Shown: positions 42,271 through 54,824, counted from the first letter of the stretch. The stretch is DNA of 64,000 nucleotides from Pogona vitticeps (GCF_051106095.1 NC_135785.1:220963045-221027044); one strand, 5' to 3'. A program made the numbers and translations. The notes: generated by a model not told the origin, from the letters alone.

Positions 42271-44511
42271 CTGTAAAAGAAAAGTAGCCACCTACATTAT
42301 ACTGTAGTAGTTTGTTCATGTTTCAGTGAGAACCCAGATGTTACTGACTGTGTGGTTTAGTCAGAATACAAATAGCTATGATAAATGCAAGTATACTTAA
42401 GGGAATCTAGGCTGCCTTTGCAAAGATGGTGACTGCAGCTTTCCTGCCTAAGAGAAGCTGCAGCCACCATCTTTGCAAAAGGCAGCCTGGATTCCCTTAA
42501 GGGAGGCTAAGGGAATCTGGGCTGCCCTTTGCAAAGATGGTGCCTGCAACTTCCCTGCCCTAAAAGAAGCCACAGCCACCATCTTTGCAAAGGGCAGCCA
42601 GTGTCCCTTATCGCAGGCCGTGGCTCCGGAGGTCACCACAGTGGGTGGTGATGGATGGCGGGGGCGGGTGGCAGTAGATTATGGCGGCACCAGGCAGTGG
42701 TGGAAGGCAGCAGCAGCTAAGGTAGGGAGGGGAAGGGGGTGGGGGATAGGCTGTGGGGGTGGGTGGCTGTGGGGCTGGCTGGTTTTTTTTAAAAAAAGAG
42801 TGAAACTGTCATTAAAGGATACTGGTGAACAAGAGGCATTTTTACCTTGGTTAATGTAGATCCTTTTTTTTTCATACCATATATTTATGTTGATAAAACA
42901 TAATAATAATATGTATACTGTTCCTCTCAAATGAAATGTCAGCAGCCACTGCTAATAGAATGCAGGCTGGTCACTAATAAAAAACATTTTTAATTTGCCT
43001 TTTACAGACAAGATTCATATGTCAGGTCATAAAGACTGACACGTGAACCCTATAGGCCTTTAGAGATCTCTTGGAACACAGTCATGCCTGTGTTCATCAC
43101 AGATGGCATTTACTCCTGAAAGGGTTAATTCCAGCATGAAATCAGATAACCATTCTAAGTCGCATCAAAATTCATCTGGGTATCAAAATACAAGTCTTCA
43201 TTGATGCACTGAATCCAGGCAACATCAGTTTGCCTATTTTTAAAAGCTTTATTTATCTACATTGCTTCTATGTTCCACATGCATAAAAACACTACACAGT
43301 AGTTAAAAACAGGTAACTTTTAAAGAAGTGACAAGCACATTAGGTTATACTTAAATCAAACTTACAGCTATGAAAAACTGTAGACACAAACACTTAAACA
43401 GAAATACATTCTTGCAACTTGTGAAAAATTGCAAGTGTGGCTGCCATCCAAAATTCTTACAACTATAAGAAGCTGCAAATAAAAGTACATTCAAAAACAA
43501 AACTTAGCCGTGGGCAGAGCTTAAATCATGTTACAATCACATTTCAAAATCGTAGTAGTATGCATTCTAAAAATGCAGGAGCTTATAGTCTTAAAAGACA
43601 TTCAAAGAGTAGAGAATATAGCTTTTAAAATATCAAATTTCTTAAAAGTAATTATAAAGTAAAATATATTTTTTGTCTTTATGCATATTAGGAGGACAGA
43701 CACAGCAAATTAAACACAGTAATGTTCTCACATAGCCAAGCCAGCGATGTACTGTACCAGTTTGTATCTATGGTGGGAAATCCATGATGTTTTGTTGCTG
43801 TCTTCTGGAAATGCAGTCTTCTGCTGTGCTGCTACATGTTTGTAGCTCTTTGATGTCTGGTGCCTAGTATCTGTGTTGTTGGTATCTGGTGTTGTGTGGC
43901 CTGTGTAATATGTATCTCTTGCCTCTCTATATTTCTCTCAGTCATTTACATTACTCTTCAACTATAAACAACTGAATTTTGTTGGTGTAGTCAATTACTG
44001 ATCTCTATAAATGTAGAAAATATTTAATGGAAATCTCTATTGCTATTACTGTGGGAATAGCTAACTAGTCCCATAGAAATTTACTTGGGTGTGGTTTTGC
44101 TGGATAGGCAAAATGCCACTGAGTGTAAAGTGCTGGTGAATAAAATTTGTCAGGTATCAATTTGCTCTATGAGCATATTAGGACTCCAGCAGCCCCCCCC
44201 CTCTCTCTGGTGTTTCCTTATCATTTGTTTACATATTCATTTGTCAGTCATGAAAAATTATTTTGCAAGCCAATGTTATTGTACATTGACCTTGCTTTCA
44301 GGCTGGATGGAGCTCTAGCTAATGACTTTTGTCACACAGCTGTTCAAACGTCATTTTTAAAGCACAGTGTGCAAGGTCAACATGGCATTTTTACAGTCCT
44401 CTTAATTATTTTAACTCTATACATTCAAAATATCAAACTTTGACACATCCAGATCAGAGTCCAACATATGGACCTCTAAGCACTAAGTACTGATCCATCA
44501 CGTCAACTTAC
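42271..44511 (-). other. MPC2: MPC2 intron 2
   Basis: 2.2 kb with the paired hairpins and a G-rich stretch at its MPC2 3' end. 42800-44500 is AT-rich and shows nothing recognisable. Confidence 0.75.
42397..42610. repeat. Two adjacent hairpins sharing one arm sequence
   Basis: Stem 1 spans 42397-42500 and stem 2 spans 42508-42610. In both, the outer arm GGGAATCTRGGCTGCC and the inner arm GCAAAGATGGTG pair with TTTGCAAA-GGCAGCC and CACCATC. The four arms are copies of one sequence in alternating orientation. G-rich sequence (42620-42785) follows. Confidence 0.85.
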
Positions 44512-44552
44512 CCATTTCATAACTGGTGCCCAGAAAAACACTGTTTTGGGAC
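44512..44552 (-). CDS. MPC2: MPC2 exon 2 (first membrane helix)
   Basis: A 41-base exon between ACAG (acceptor) and GTAAGTTG (donor) encodes PKTVFFWAPVMKW after completing the split Gly codon. FFWAPxMKW is the MPC family signature at the start of transmembrane helix 1. The lysine is residue 49 by my numbering, as in human MPC2. Phase is 1 in and 0 out, consistent with both neighbours. Intron 1 upstream is about 10 kb. Confidence 0.95.
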
Positions 44553-44639
44553 CTGTAAGAGAATACTTTATTTAGTTGTGTGACTCAAATGACACATAAT
44601 GAACTAGAACTACACATTATAGACCTGCAAGCCAAAAAA

Positions 44640-44664
44640 GAAAAAAAGAAAGAAAGAAAGAAAC
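44640..44664. repeat. AAGA microsatellite
   Basis: About six tetranucleotide units next to the MITE at 44698. Confidence 0.85.
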
Positions 44665-44697
44665 TAAGTATCTTTACAACAAAAAGGGAAAACTAAA

Positions 44698-44863
44698 CAT
44701 GTTGGTCTGTTTCAGCAACAACTAAATACAGCAGCATCTTTAAGACAAACAAATTTGTTTCAGAGTGAACCTATGCAGATAAAATCCACATCTTCAAAGA
44801 TAGTTTTGAAGATACCACTGCACTACTTTTTTTGTTTTGTTATTGCTGAAATAGACCAACATG
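44698..44863. mobile_element. Small MITE
   Basis: CATGTTGGTCTGTTTCAGCA at the left is repeated inverted at 44839-44863 with two mismatches. The interior has no coding. Target duplication not clear. Confidence 0.6.
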
Positions 44864-45067
44864 TCTAAATCTCTGAAACAGGACTGCTTGTATTATTTTG
44901 TGTACAATCTCCTGTACAAGTTGCACAAAGCTACTGTATTATTGTGCAAAACAGCAAATAGCTTGGGTGTACTAGCTAGACATAAGTTAGTAAAAAAATG
45001 AAAAAAGAAAATTAATAGTTGTGCCTTGCACTATATAAGTTAGAAGTTATGAAAGGAACTTACTAAT

Positions 45068-45402
45068 CATAAGATAGGAAAAGGTAAAGGTCTCCCTTGA
45101 CGTTTAGTCCAGTCATGTCTGACTCTATAGGGCAGTGCTCATCCCTGTTTCCAAGCCATAGAGCCAGCATTTTGTCCATAGACAGTTTCCGTGGTCATGT
45201 GGCCAGCACAACTAGATGCGGAACGCTGTTTATTTATCTACTTGCATTTTTATATGCTTTCAAACTGCTAGGTTGGCAGGAGCTGGGACAAGTGACGGAA
45301 GCTCACTCCGTTGCGTGGATTCGATCTCATGACTGCTGGTCTTCTGACCTTGCAGCACAGAGGCTTCTGCGGTTTAACCCACAGCGACACCACATCCCTT
45401 CA
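45068..45402 (-). mobile_element. tRNA-derived SINE, long type
   Basis: On the minus strand it starts GATGTGGTGTCGCTGTGGGT (A box) with a B-box-like GAGATCGAATCC, then CTTGTCCCAGCTCCTGCCAA and a conserved body with CATGACTGGACTAAACGTCA near the end. I recognise this as a SINE widespread in squamates; its family name is not certain. Confidence 0.82.
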
Positions 45403-45876
45403 TGAGATACATCCCAATATCTGAGAAGAGGAATTGGATTTATGACAAACATACTTTTCCCAAGATGAAAGGAGCAAATTAAGATGATGTTCACACCACA
45501 CATAGAGAATGATCTTCTGCCCTGACACGGTGGATTTGCTCTGACCTGAATGTACCTAGCATTGGAAATCGTATGGAACCTGGGGAACAAAGGAGGAAAT
45601 CCAAAGCTATGTGAGCATTCTTCTCCTCTCCCAGGCAGCTGTGCCACATTCCATGTCTGGAGAAGGTCACAGCAACTGTAACAGTGGTAGAGAATCTGCT
45701 GAACGAACGCCCCAGTTATCACTAGTTGTTACAGTAGAATATACAATATAGATTCACAGCTGCTTTTATCTGACTTTGCAGCAGCTTTTGCAGTCACAGA
45801 ATGGTCCATTATTAATTATGTGCAACAACTGTTCGCTGAAATCTTGTTGCACAAACTATGCCTGAGGAAAGATTAG

Positions 45877-46206
45877 GATGTTACTGGCAGAAGGCTATTT
45901 TCAATAATTAAAAACTTCCAAATTCTGTCCTGCACTTTTCAAACTCCTGTTTAATCCCTTTGATCACAGGGAAACTGATAGCAACTTGGGATGCAAAGGA
46001 GTAAGTATTTAATTACTACAAATCTCCCCCTGCTAGTAACATCCTCCAGAAGCAGTGATTTTTAGTAATTGACACCTTCCGTCTCCCATCCTGTGGCTTC
46101 TACAGTTTCCATGCAATGATTACATGGGAGTTGGAAAAGCCACAGGACAGAAGTTAGGAAGTTTTTAATTACCAAGAGTTGCCCCCTGCCAGTGACATCA
46201 TACCAT
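45877..46206. repeat. Inverted-repeat element
   Basis: GGATGTTACTGGCAGAAGGC...TTAAAAACTTCC at 45877-45945 recurs inverted at 46145-46206, and a further partial copy at 46003-46110 repeats the same motif (CCCCCTGCTAGTAACATCCT). Three arms in alternating orientation suggest a MITE with an internal duplication. Confidence 0.6.
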
Positions 46207-46937
46207 CACACTGGTTTAAGTTATGTAACAGGACTACAGTCTTTAAATTATTTTAAAAGCATTTCATGTGAAATCTGACAAAGTTTAGCACACATCATGA
46301 CTGCACTCTTCCAAAGTTAAATTGCATATTCTCTTGATACCACCTGAAGAATTTGGCCATTAAGCAAATGATTTTGCTTATAGAACAAAGATGAGATATA
46401 TTTACTATGAAAGGACACTGTTACAAATACTTACAGGTATAAATGAAAGAAACCTAGAACACAATACAGTAGTCTCTTTGAGGTAATGGCAGAACTCTCT
46501 ATTTTCAAAATACAGTACTCCGTTCCAGAGGTTAATCCAAGGGACTGAAGAGTATTTTGCAATACACTGGGAACCAATAATTGATGGTCAGGTTCTCTAA
46601 GAGTTGGTGGCATCTAACACTAAGTTTTACACTTTATAACAGGACACTACATATAAAACCTAAAGATAGGCAATACATGTGTGATCAGTAAATAAAAAAA
46701 TACCTTGACAAAGACAGGAAAGGCACAGTGGATTTCACAAACTGCAGAGGACTTGTAAAACAGGTACTACAATAACCAGTTACTAAATAAGTTGCAAAAT
46801 AACATTTGCAGCTGAAACTATCAGCAGCAACTATGTACCCCTTCTGAATTTTGCACTGTAGGAAAAAACCACAGGAGTCTTGTAATCGATGAGACTTCCT
46901 ACTTTTTGGGAAAGGATCAAGGCATAACTTTGTCTTT

Positions 46938-46991
46938 AGATAGATAGATAGATTAGGTAGATAAACAGATAGTAGATACACACACACACAC
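46938..46991. repeat. GATA/CA microsatellite
   Basis: Imperfect TAGA units followed by a short CA run. A separate GT run lies at 47096-47138. Confidence 0.85.
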
Positions 46992-47767
46992 TTTTGCTCC
47001 ATAAACATTAGGATATAACAACTTACTTGGAGTTCATTATCCATATCCAAAATAATAAAATTGACTCCTGACATGAATTTATTAAATAAGGCAACAGTGT
47101 GTGTGTGTGTGTGTGTGTGTACGTGTGTGTGTGTGTACACACTCACCAATCAGATCTCTGGCAGCTACATGTGTAGGTCCAGATTTTAGTATCAGAGACT
47201 CTCAAATATTTTAAAGATTTTTTTAAAAAAACCTTAAATATACAGATACAACAAAAATTGAATGTTTTCATTACAGCAAGCAACATACTTGATTGTTCGC
47301 AAGTAGTAAACATCTGTAACTTTCCGGTCTATCCGAGCCTAATTTATTTGCTTTGCCTTCTAATTTAAAGAGCTAAAATTTTTAGAAACTCTGATTGTCT
47401 GTTTCATTAATGTTGTCTATAAAGGCAATATTATATCTTTCTGGAGAAGTGTTCTGCTCTAAACATTGAGTAATCATCTTGCATACTAAAATTTATATCT
47501 TAATACTTACGTTTTCCATATAACTGCTTTGTTTTATTGGAGGAAATGAGATGAATTTAGCTGAGTTAAGTACTTTTACATGCATGAGTAGTAGTAGAAC
47601 AAAGGAAATCTAAATTCTCTATGATGGAAGTGTAAAGCTCAAGGACGTTTCAGTATGTTTGAGCAAAGATTGCTTGCAATCTCCAGAAATGTAATAGAAG
47701 AACGATTTGTAATTACTATATCCAAATTGTTCTTGAATGAAGCTGTGCAAGATAAAGAAATGTTGTG

Positions 47768-48252
47768 AAGTCATAGAATCATACAGTAGAATTGTAGAAA
47801 AACTGAGTTGGAAGGGGCCTGCAAGGCCATCAAGTCCAACCCCCTGGTCAATGCAGGAATCCAAATCAAAGCAGATCTGATAGATGGTGGTCCAGTTTTT
47901 CTCTTGAATGGCTTACATGCTAGAGTACTACGCATCACCTCCTGAGGTAATTGGGTCCATTGTCATACTACTCTAACAGTTAAGACATTTTTCCTGATAT
48001 TCAGCCTAAATGTAGATAGCTGTAGCCTGAGCCCATTATTACATGTCCTGCACTCTGGGGTGACAGAGGACAAATCCTGCCCCTCTTCTGTATGATTACC
48101 TTTCAAGTATTTGAAGAGTGCTATCATATCTCCATTCTGTCTTCTTTTCTCAAGGCTAAACATGCCTACTTATTTCAGTCTTTCCTTACAGGGCTTAGTT
48201 TCCAGTCCCCAGATCATTCTTATTGCTCTCCTCTGAACTTGCTCCAGTGGTC
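47768..48252 (-). mobile_element. CR1 LINE 3' end
   Basis: On the minus strand it ends GGGTTGGACTTGATGGCCTT, CCCTTCCAACTCAG and a TATGATTCTATGA-type tail, the classic CR1 3' terminus. The upstream 3'-UTR motif with GATATGATAGCACTCTTCAA is also typical. The hAT MITE at 48261 lies at its 5' edge. Confidence 0.9.
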
Positions 48253-48260
48253 ATGTAGAT

Positions 48261-48626
48261 CAGTGGTTCTTAACGTGGGCGATAATGCCCCCCAGGGGGC
48301 GATTTCATTTTTCAGGGGGGCGGTAGAACGAAAAGGGGCAGCGTGGGGGCACTGGAGCAAAAGGGGGGCGGTAGGGGGGCGCTGGAGCAAGCCAAACCTG
48401 TGAAGATGGCTGCAGCCTTTTTACAGTGGGCATGAATGTATATATTTTCCTCCAATTTTAATTTCGTTTCAGACTTTATGTCTTGAAATTTTTAGTTCCT
48501 GCATTTGTTTTTATGCCCTTTTTATATTTCTTTTTGCAACTAAATCATTAAATGTTACTTTTTGGGGGGGCATTTCATTTTCTTAGAATTTAGTTTTGCT
48601 TTCAGGGGTCATTGGATTTAAGTGTC

Positions 48627-48698
<72 letters not shown>

Positions 48699-48788
48699 AA
48701 AAGATATCATCACCGCGGGGAGGGGGTTGATGATAACTTCCTCAATGGCTCAAGGGGGCGTTTCTTTCAAAAAGGTTAAGAACCACTG
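48261..48788. mobile_element. hAT MITE, copy B
   Basis: Same termini as copy A, flanked by exact ATGTAGAT at 48253-48260 and 48789-48796. Alignment to copy A is close throughout except for the AAAT tract at 48629-48700, which is about three times longer. Confidence 0.93.
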
Positions 48789-49835
48789 ATGTAGATCAGG
48801 GATAGGCATACTTCAGTGTTCTGTGATTTACTTTTTAACTAAATCTCCAAGGTCCACCAACCAGAGCCAGTTGTAAAATGTAGGTTGATGTAAATGAAAA
48901 AAGCATACCTGGTCATAAGTTTGGCCTAGAAACATATTTTTAGTAGGTGAAGTGGAGTTGGCATGCTTTCTTTCACACACAAATCTACTGCTGTTCCCCA
49001 CAACCAAAGCTGTCCTCATTCCAGCCTAATTTATGATGGGAAAGGTGCTTTTTGTTACCACTGAGAGCCAGAAGCTCATGCTGATATACTATAAATAAAC
49101 CAGAAATTTATCAGTACTTTCTGCCTGTTCTGATGTATGTAAATCTACATGCTGCTTTCAACAACTAAAGGATTACTCTCCCAACAGTATTATAAAGGCT
49201 TTCTGAATGTATTTGCTGTAAGTATAGACATATTTTGCAAGACAGAGGCTCAATTATTCTTGGTGTGTTTGGGAAATTCTAAAGAGCTTTCTATTGAAAG
49301 CTACACAAAGAACAAAAAGAAAACATCAAGTTAGGTCTTTCTGATGCCAACACCAAACTTCCACTGCATGGCAACAATTACAATTCAGGGAGCTGGCCAC
49401 TTGACAGAGCTTTCACAGACTGAAGCATGGAACAGACAACTAGAATAGGAAATGGAGTTGTTAATTAGCACTTCAGATACCAGAAGTAAAAAGATAGGCT
49501 CCAAATACTGCAGCTTATGTTCAAGGAAAACATCCCTTATCAAATTAGGGCATCAAACTGACCTGTTCTAAGGTCAGAATTTGTGTATGTAATGTAGGAT
49601 GTCTGAGCTTTCAACATCAGTTAATACTCAGATGCTAAATTCAACAGCATAAAATTTTGCTCAGAAAACCTTCTTTCATAAGACATTGAATATCTATACA
49701 CATGTGAAATACTGTATCAGATTTTCTCAGAATCATTCACATGTGTGCTTCACATACTGTACATTATTTCAATGATTCTCAGAAAATCTGGTGACTAGGC
49801 TAGTATTGCATCCATAGTTAATAAATAAATAAAAC

Positions 49836-50030
49836 TGTCATCAAGACAATTCTGAATTCTGGCAATCCTTTTCAGGGTGCTCTAGGTAGAGAGTACTCAG
49901 GAGCGTTTCACCATATCCTTCTTCTGGGGGAATTCTGGGACTGTGCAGGTTGCCCAAGGCCATGTAAGCTGGCTCTTCTGGAATGCACAGTAGGGAACTG
50001 AACACCCAACCTCCATAGTGAAACATACAT
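49836..50030 (-). mobile_element. tRNA-derived SINE
   Basis: On the minus strand: GGAGGTTGGGTGTTCAGTTC (B box region), CTACTGTGCATTCCAGAAG, TGGCCTTGGGCAACCTGCAC and CAGAATTCAGAATTGTCTTG. Same general layout as 59930-60152. Confidence 0.65.
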
Positions 50031-50289
50031 TATTTCAATGATTCTCAGAAAATCTGGTGTGTTAGGTTAGTAAAGAGTAAAGAGTAAAGCACAGCAGTCT
50101 GTAGCAAAAAGTTTGCCCAAGGCTACCTACAGAGTTCATAACAAGCTTTAAGCAATTCATTTCCTGATTTAAATGACAGATGATACCATGCTGAAGCCAT
50201 TGGACGCTGTTTTTCACAATGATGCATACTTGAAATTAATGTCACAACTTGCATTTCTTTTTTTAAAATGAGGACAAAATTTGTATCAA

Positions 50290-50640
50290 TAAGTTGGCAG
50301 ATGTACAGTGGGAGAAGAAAACAGTAGTAACATTTTGTAGCCCTTTAAAGACTTACAGATTTACGTATTTCAGAAGATTTCTTTCACCGTGACCTTTCAT
50401 GGATCAAAATCCACTTTCTCAGATACACAAGTGCAAATATGTCACCCATGTATTTACATGTCTGAAAAAGACTTTGAACCACAAAAACGTGTACTGGAAA
50501 TAAATCTGTTTGTCTTTAAAGTATTGCAGTATTTAGCCTTTATCCTTCTCTTTCATTCCTTTATTTTTGCCAATATGTTGAGACAGACTAACAAAGCTAT
50601 TTCCTTGAAAAATACTGTCTCAGATATCAATTAATACAGT
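50290..50640. repeat. Degenerate interspersed repeat, class not assigned
   Basis: GTAGCCCTTTAAAGACTTAC and CATGGATCAAAATCCACTTT resemble a reptile repeat I recall but cannot name. No ends are definable. Confidence 0.3.
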
Positions 50641-51207
50641 ATTTGCACTCACACTGCCCTGACTGTTGTTTAAATCCTGAAGGCACCATTTTATATGTAT
50701 TCATTGTATAAGGCTTTTTCTTACGAAACATGTCTGACACCAGGCCTTTTGATTCACTTACATTTCTTTCCATGACCTACACTATTTGTCATCTATATGA
50801 TCCAGGCATAATGCATTTTTATACTTATTATATCTCCCAATAAAAGTGATTTTTCCTGGCAGCAGAAACAGAAGCAACAGCTTACATTTTGCACATAGTA
50901 TAAAAGCAAAATGATTCTTACAATACTGTAACTACCTTTATCACTCAAACACCTTAACACCCAGTTTACACCAGAGAAACTGCCAAACGTATTTGTTCTT
51001 ATTCTTTTTCTCTTTATACAGCCCAGCCATGAACTTTCTCAAACGTTTGCACAGTGGAAAGATACAGACACTAAGAAATCTAGAGTCAGATAAAGAAGAA
51101 AGATAAACAGCAAGTAGTTTTAGAATGGATTATAGCTACAGATAAGAGATTAGGAACAGTTTCCCCTTTTCCACTGTGAGTAAATCCAAAGGAAAACTGT
51201 GGTTAAC

Positions 51208-51521
51208 AAAAGCATGAAAAGTCCTATGCTAGGTCAGATCAAAGCATTTAGTTCAGTGTTCTGTTCACACAATGGTCAACTAGAATACTAGCTGGATTTG
51301 GGGAACCCCCAAAAAGGCATGGGCACAACAGCATTATTCTACCTGTGTTTCTCAGCAACTAATGTTTAGTTATATATTACCTCTAATAATGCAAATTATA
51401 TACATAGCCATCATGACTTGCAGTAATTGATGGCTCTTGCTTCCATGAATTTATCTAATCTCATTTTAAAGCCATTCAAACTGGAAACCAATGTTACAAT
51501 TTGTGGAAGAGTACTCCATAG
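51208..51521. mobile_element. Interspersed retroposon-like repeat
   Basis: TCCTATGCTAGGTCAGATCA, CATAGCCATCATGACTTGCA and CCATGAATTTATCTAATCTC are landmarks of a repeat common in sauropsid genomes. I recognise the pattern but not the family name. A hAT element cuts into its right end. Confidence 0.5.
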
Positions 51522-53480
51522 CAGTGGTTCTTAACCTTTTCATGACCACAGACCCCCTTAAAATATATTTTGTTGCTGCAGACCACCAAGACTTAATTCA
51601 AGATTTTAAAACTCTAAAGGGCATCAAATATTTATTTAAAGTTTCTCATGGGGGGTCTTCAAATTTGGAGATGAGAAATAAGTTAATCTGTTAATGCACA
51701 CACTCCTTTTGTAATATTTTTATTGAAATGATTCCATTCAAATTTATAATCATCATCATCCTTAATTCTTGCTGGAGAAACTAAAATTACAAGCAGATAT
51801 AAATCATTAATATGACACACTTATAAAAAAACTCACATGAAAATGAAAGCTAGAAAATGATATGAATATAATTTGTACAAAATTGTACCTCATTAAACAC
51901 AAGTTGGGTGAGAGGGAAAGGGAACATGTTATATTAATATAATTAATGAAAAGGCTGGTGGTGCATTCCACTTACAAGCGCTGCTTTATTGAGCTTAATA
52001 GCTGTAACTTGTATTCTGAGTTCTGTATGTTTTTCAAATGGCTTCTATACTTATTTTTAAGGTAAACAAGAGCAGAGAATGATTTTTTTTGCACAAGTAT
52101 GTTGTTACAAAAGGCAGTAATACTTTCATAGCCCTCTTCAATAGTTCTGGAAAATCTGCTTCTGGGGGGGGGGGGCACAGAAATTTGGAAGAGTCTGTTC
52201 CCTGAACTGCATTTCAGAGCACCATCCATGGATATTTCTATGAGCTTGCCTTCCTCTGCTGCTGTGAGTCCATACAAATTAAGTGAAAATGGATCTCTAA
52301 TCCATTTTTTCCTTGCATCAGAAATAGGAAAATATTCATGGAAAGTATGCTGCAAATCTTCCAAATGATGCAGTAAGTGATGTGTTCTCAGACAACTCAT
52401 CAGTGGATCCAATAAATTTTTGATGTTTGGAATTGTCTCATATTTTCAGTTTGAAAGGCAATGATGCCACAATTCCAACTTTTTGATAATTGCTTTGATC
52501 TTGTATTCAACTTGAAAAATGGTAACCTCATTGAAGATTTAAGTGAGCATATTTAAATGGATGAAGATATCTGACAGATATACTAATTTGACTAACCAAG
52601 AAAAAATCTGTCAACCAATCATTGAGGTGAAATTGCTTCTCCAAGAGGAAAAATCTTATCTCTTCTCTCAATGCCCAAAAAACATTACCTCATGATAGCC
52701 AACAAACTTCACAGTGTAGCAAAAGTTGGTGGTGTTCACTGTTCGTATCTTTGCAAAGCTGTTCAAAGTCTTGAATTCAATTATTTGCTTTTTATAAAGT
52801 TAACAACTTTGATTGATTCATTTAAGATCTGTTTTAGTTTTTTCTAATATATTCTTAGCAACTAGACCTTCCCTATATATGCAGCAATAGTACCAAGTCA
52901 CCAACAGTATGATTTCTTAATCTGTGCAACAAGTTCAGTAAGTTTTCCAGACACTGTTCATTTCCCATCTATGCTAATTCCATTGCATTTCAACCAATTA
53001 ATGTCATGAGATATTATAAACTTTTAAAGCTGTTAAATATTTCTTCAGCTGTACTGTGTACAAATGAGGAAAAAAACATTTTTTTCTCATGCTCATGCCG
53101 AACATAGCACAGTAAAATCACTCTGTTATAGCTGTGGTTTTGTCCAATTATATTGCAAAGCAGGGGGACATGCAAATTCTTTCTAATAACTATTCCTTGA
53201 TATTAGCTGACAAACCATCAATTTGCTTCTTAACTGTGTCATTTGATGAAGGTATAAAGGAAAGGTCCTTGGCAGCTTTCTCGTTGATAAATGCAGGAAA
53301 CCATGATTTTTGCAGCAGGCAATATACATTCTTCACCTATTGTATACAGTTTTCTGTTTTTTGCTATTTGTTAAGAAACTCCAAACGAGGTCCTCAAATA
53401 TCTAGACTATTTTTAAACCCACAAAAGCACAATTGTTTATGTTATGTACCTAAACATCAAGACACAGTAAAATCTTAGAA
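51522..53480 (-). mobile_element. hAT element (Zaphod-like) with transposase remnant
   Basis: The terminus CAGTGGTTCTTAACCTTTTC at 51522 is of the Zaphod type. The minus-strand open frame 52412-51972 (146 codons) holds IRDPFSLNLYGLTAAEEGKL, a segment FSALVYLKNKYRSHLKNIQN and leading HHLLHHLEDLQHTFHEYFP, which resemble the C-terminal dimerisation region of hAT-derived proteins of the FAM200/ZBED5 kind. Stops interrupt the frame further upstream. The opposite terminus was not found, so the right limit is approximate. Confidence 0.65.
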
Positions 53481-54715
53481 CTGTCAAGGTAAAAAGATTA
53501 AGGCACATTTTACTGAAAAAAATCCTGAAGCAAGTAGTTGCATAAGGGATGCTTCTAAGCAAGATGATATACTGGGGGGTGGGAGGACAAAAATCACCTC
53601 CAGCAGGTAACACTTTTCCTTAAAACATGACAAGGAAAAGGAGCAATCAGATTTCTTTAACCCTTTAGGGCATGACAAACATGTCAACATTGACTTTAGG
53701 CCTAGAAATGGCTTAAAGTGCATATTTTCAAGACAGATGCCCTTTCAAAGAACTAGTGTAGCATGACCAAAATAACATTGCTTCACAAGAATATCTTCTA
53801 AAAACAGAAAGTAATTGCAAGTCTGACTCATACTACATAAGAAAGCCTTGATTTTAAAACAGCTATGTAAAAAACAAAAACAAAAAATCAATATATGTAG
53901 TTTGACAATTCTTCTTTCCTGGTCTACACTAGATGACAATTCCATATACTGTACAATTCCATTTTCCTATCTGGCCATCTTCGTTCTCTTCTCATTTCTA
54001 GAAATGGAGATAAAAATCTATTTCCCCAAAAGAATCTGTTTAGTGATGAGAGCAAAAGCCTTGGAAAACAGCCTTTCTGTTATTCAGGCTATACAAGAAA
54101 ACAGAAAATGGGATTGTGCCTCTCATTCCATCCAAACCCTTTAACTGCACAAGTTTGTCTCCACTGGAAGAAAAGGAGAGGGCTGATGAGATTCTAGAGG
54201 CACCCATTTTACCATCTCTGATCTGTAAGTACGTTTATTACTGTATCTTTACAACCTTTTGCTTTGTTAAAGACTTCCAAGTGGCATACATAGCTCCTGT
54301 TCTTCCACATTTTATTCTCGCAACCACCTTGTGAGAGTGATTAGGAGACACCCATTGCGCCCAAGGTCGCACCACGAACTCTGTGGATGAGTTTTAATTC
54401 CAGTATACCCATTAATAATGATTCTAAACAATATATCACACCGGGTCGCTTTCCATGCCTTGGAAAATTTTCCAAGAATGGCAGTGAAAAGGAAAGGGAT
54501 AATCAGACACAGCAAAGTTGAGGCTTGTTCTCTGTCCCCATGATGCGATGTGATAACCCCTGTACCTAACCCTATGCTCTCTTCTGGTGACCAGGAGGTA
54601 TCTCCGAGGATACAGCTCGATGGCCGGGACACCAGCCTTTCTTTTCACACATATCGACGCTCACGGGTTGTCTCCAACGAGCAAACGTTTCCCATTTCCA
54701 CCTTCCTTCCAATAC

Positions 54716-54824
54716 CTGCTGGGTGGTTGTACAAAGGGCGCAGCCGGGGCGGCAATAAAAGCTCGATCCGGTCCAAGAAACGATGATAAGAGGCCCGGAA
54801 GCCCGCAGTTGCAGCGCCCGCCAT
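54716..54824 (-). CDS. MPC2: MPC2 exon 1 (start codon and N terminus)
   Basis: MPC2 with MPC1 forms the mitochondrial pyruvate carrier of the inner membrane. Reading leftward from ATG at 54824 gives MAGAATAGFRASYHRFLDRI and then ELLLPPRLRPLYNHPA, against human MSAAGARGLRATYHRLLDKV. The amphipathic N-terminal segment, typical of MPC2, is retained. The exon ends in phase 1 at GCAG|GTATT. In-frame upstream codons extend the open frame but no other Met gives a family-like start. It lies in the CpG-rich promoter shared head to head with DCAF6, whose ATG is 912 bp away. Confidence 0.96.

Larger units (their letters stand above)
44553..54715 (-). other. MPC2: MPC2 intron 1
   Basis: 10.2 kb, rich in repeats listed separately. 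Stretches with nothing I can name: 46210-46930, 47160-47760, 48800-49830, 50040-50290, 50640-51200 and 53490-54550. Confidence 0.75.

Noticed and set aside
42473-42859. 128-codon plus-strand frame
   Set aside because: It crosses the paired hairpins and a G-rich stretch; the residues mirror the inverted arms.
45300-45402. tRNA gene suggested by A and B boxes
   Set aside because: The boxes belong to a tRNA-derived SINE; the sequence does not fold as a full tRNA and continues into a SINE body. The same holds for 35823, 36643 and 59930.
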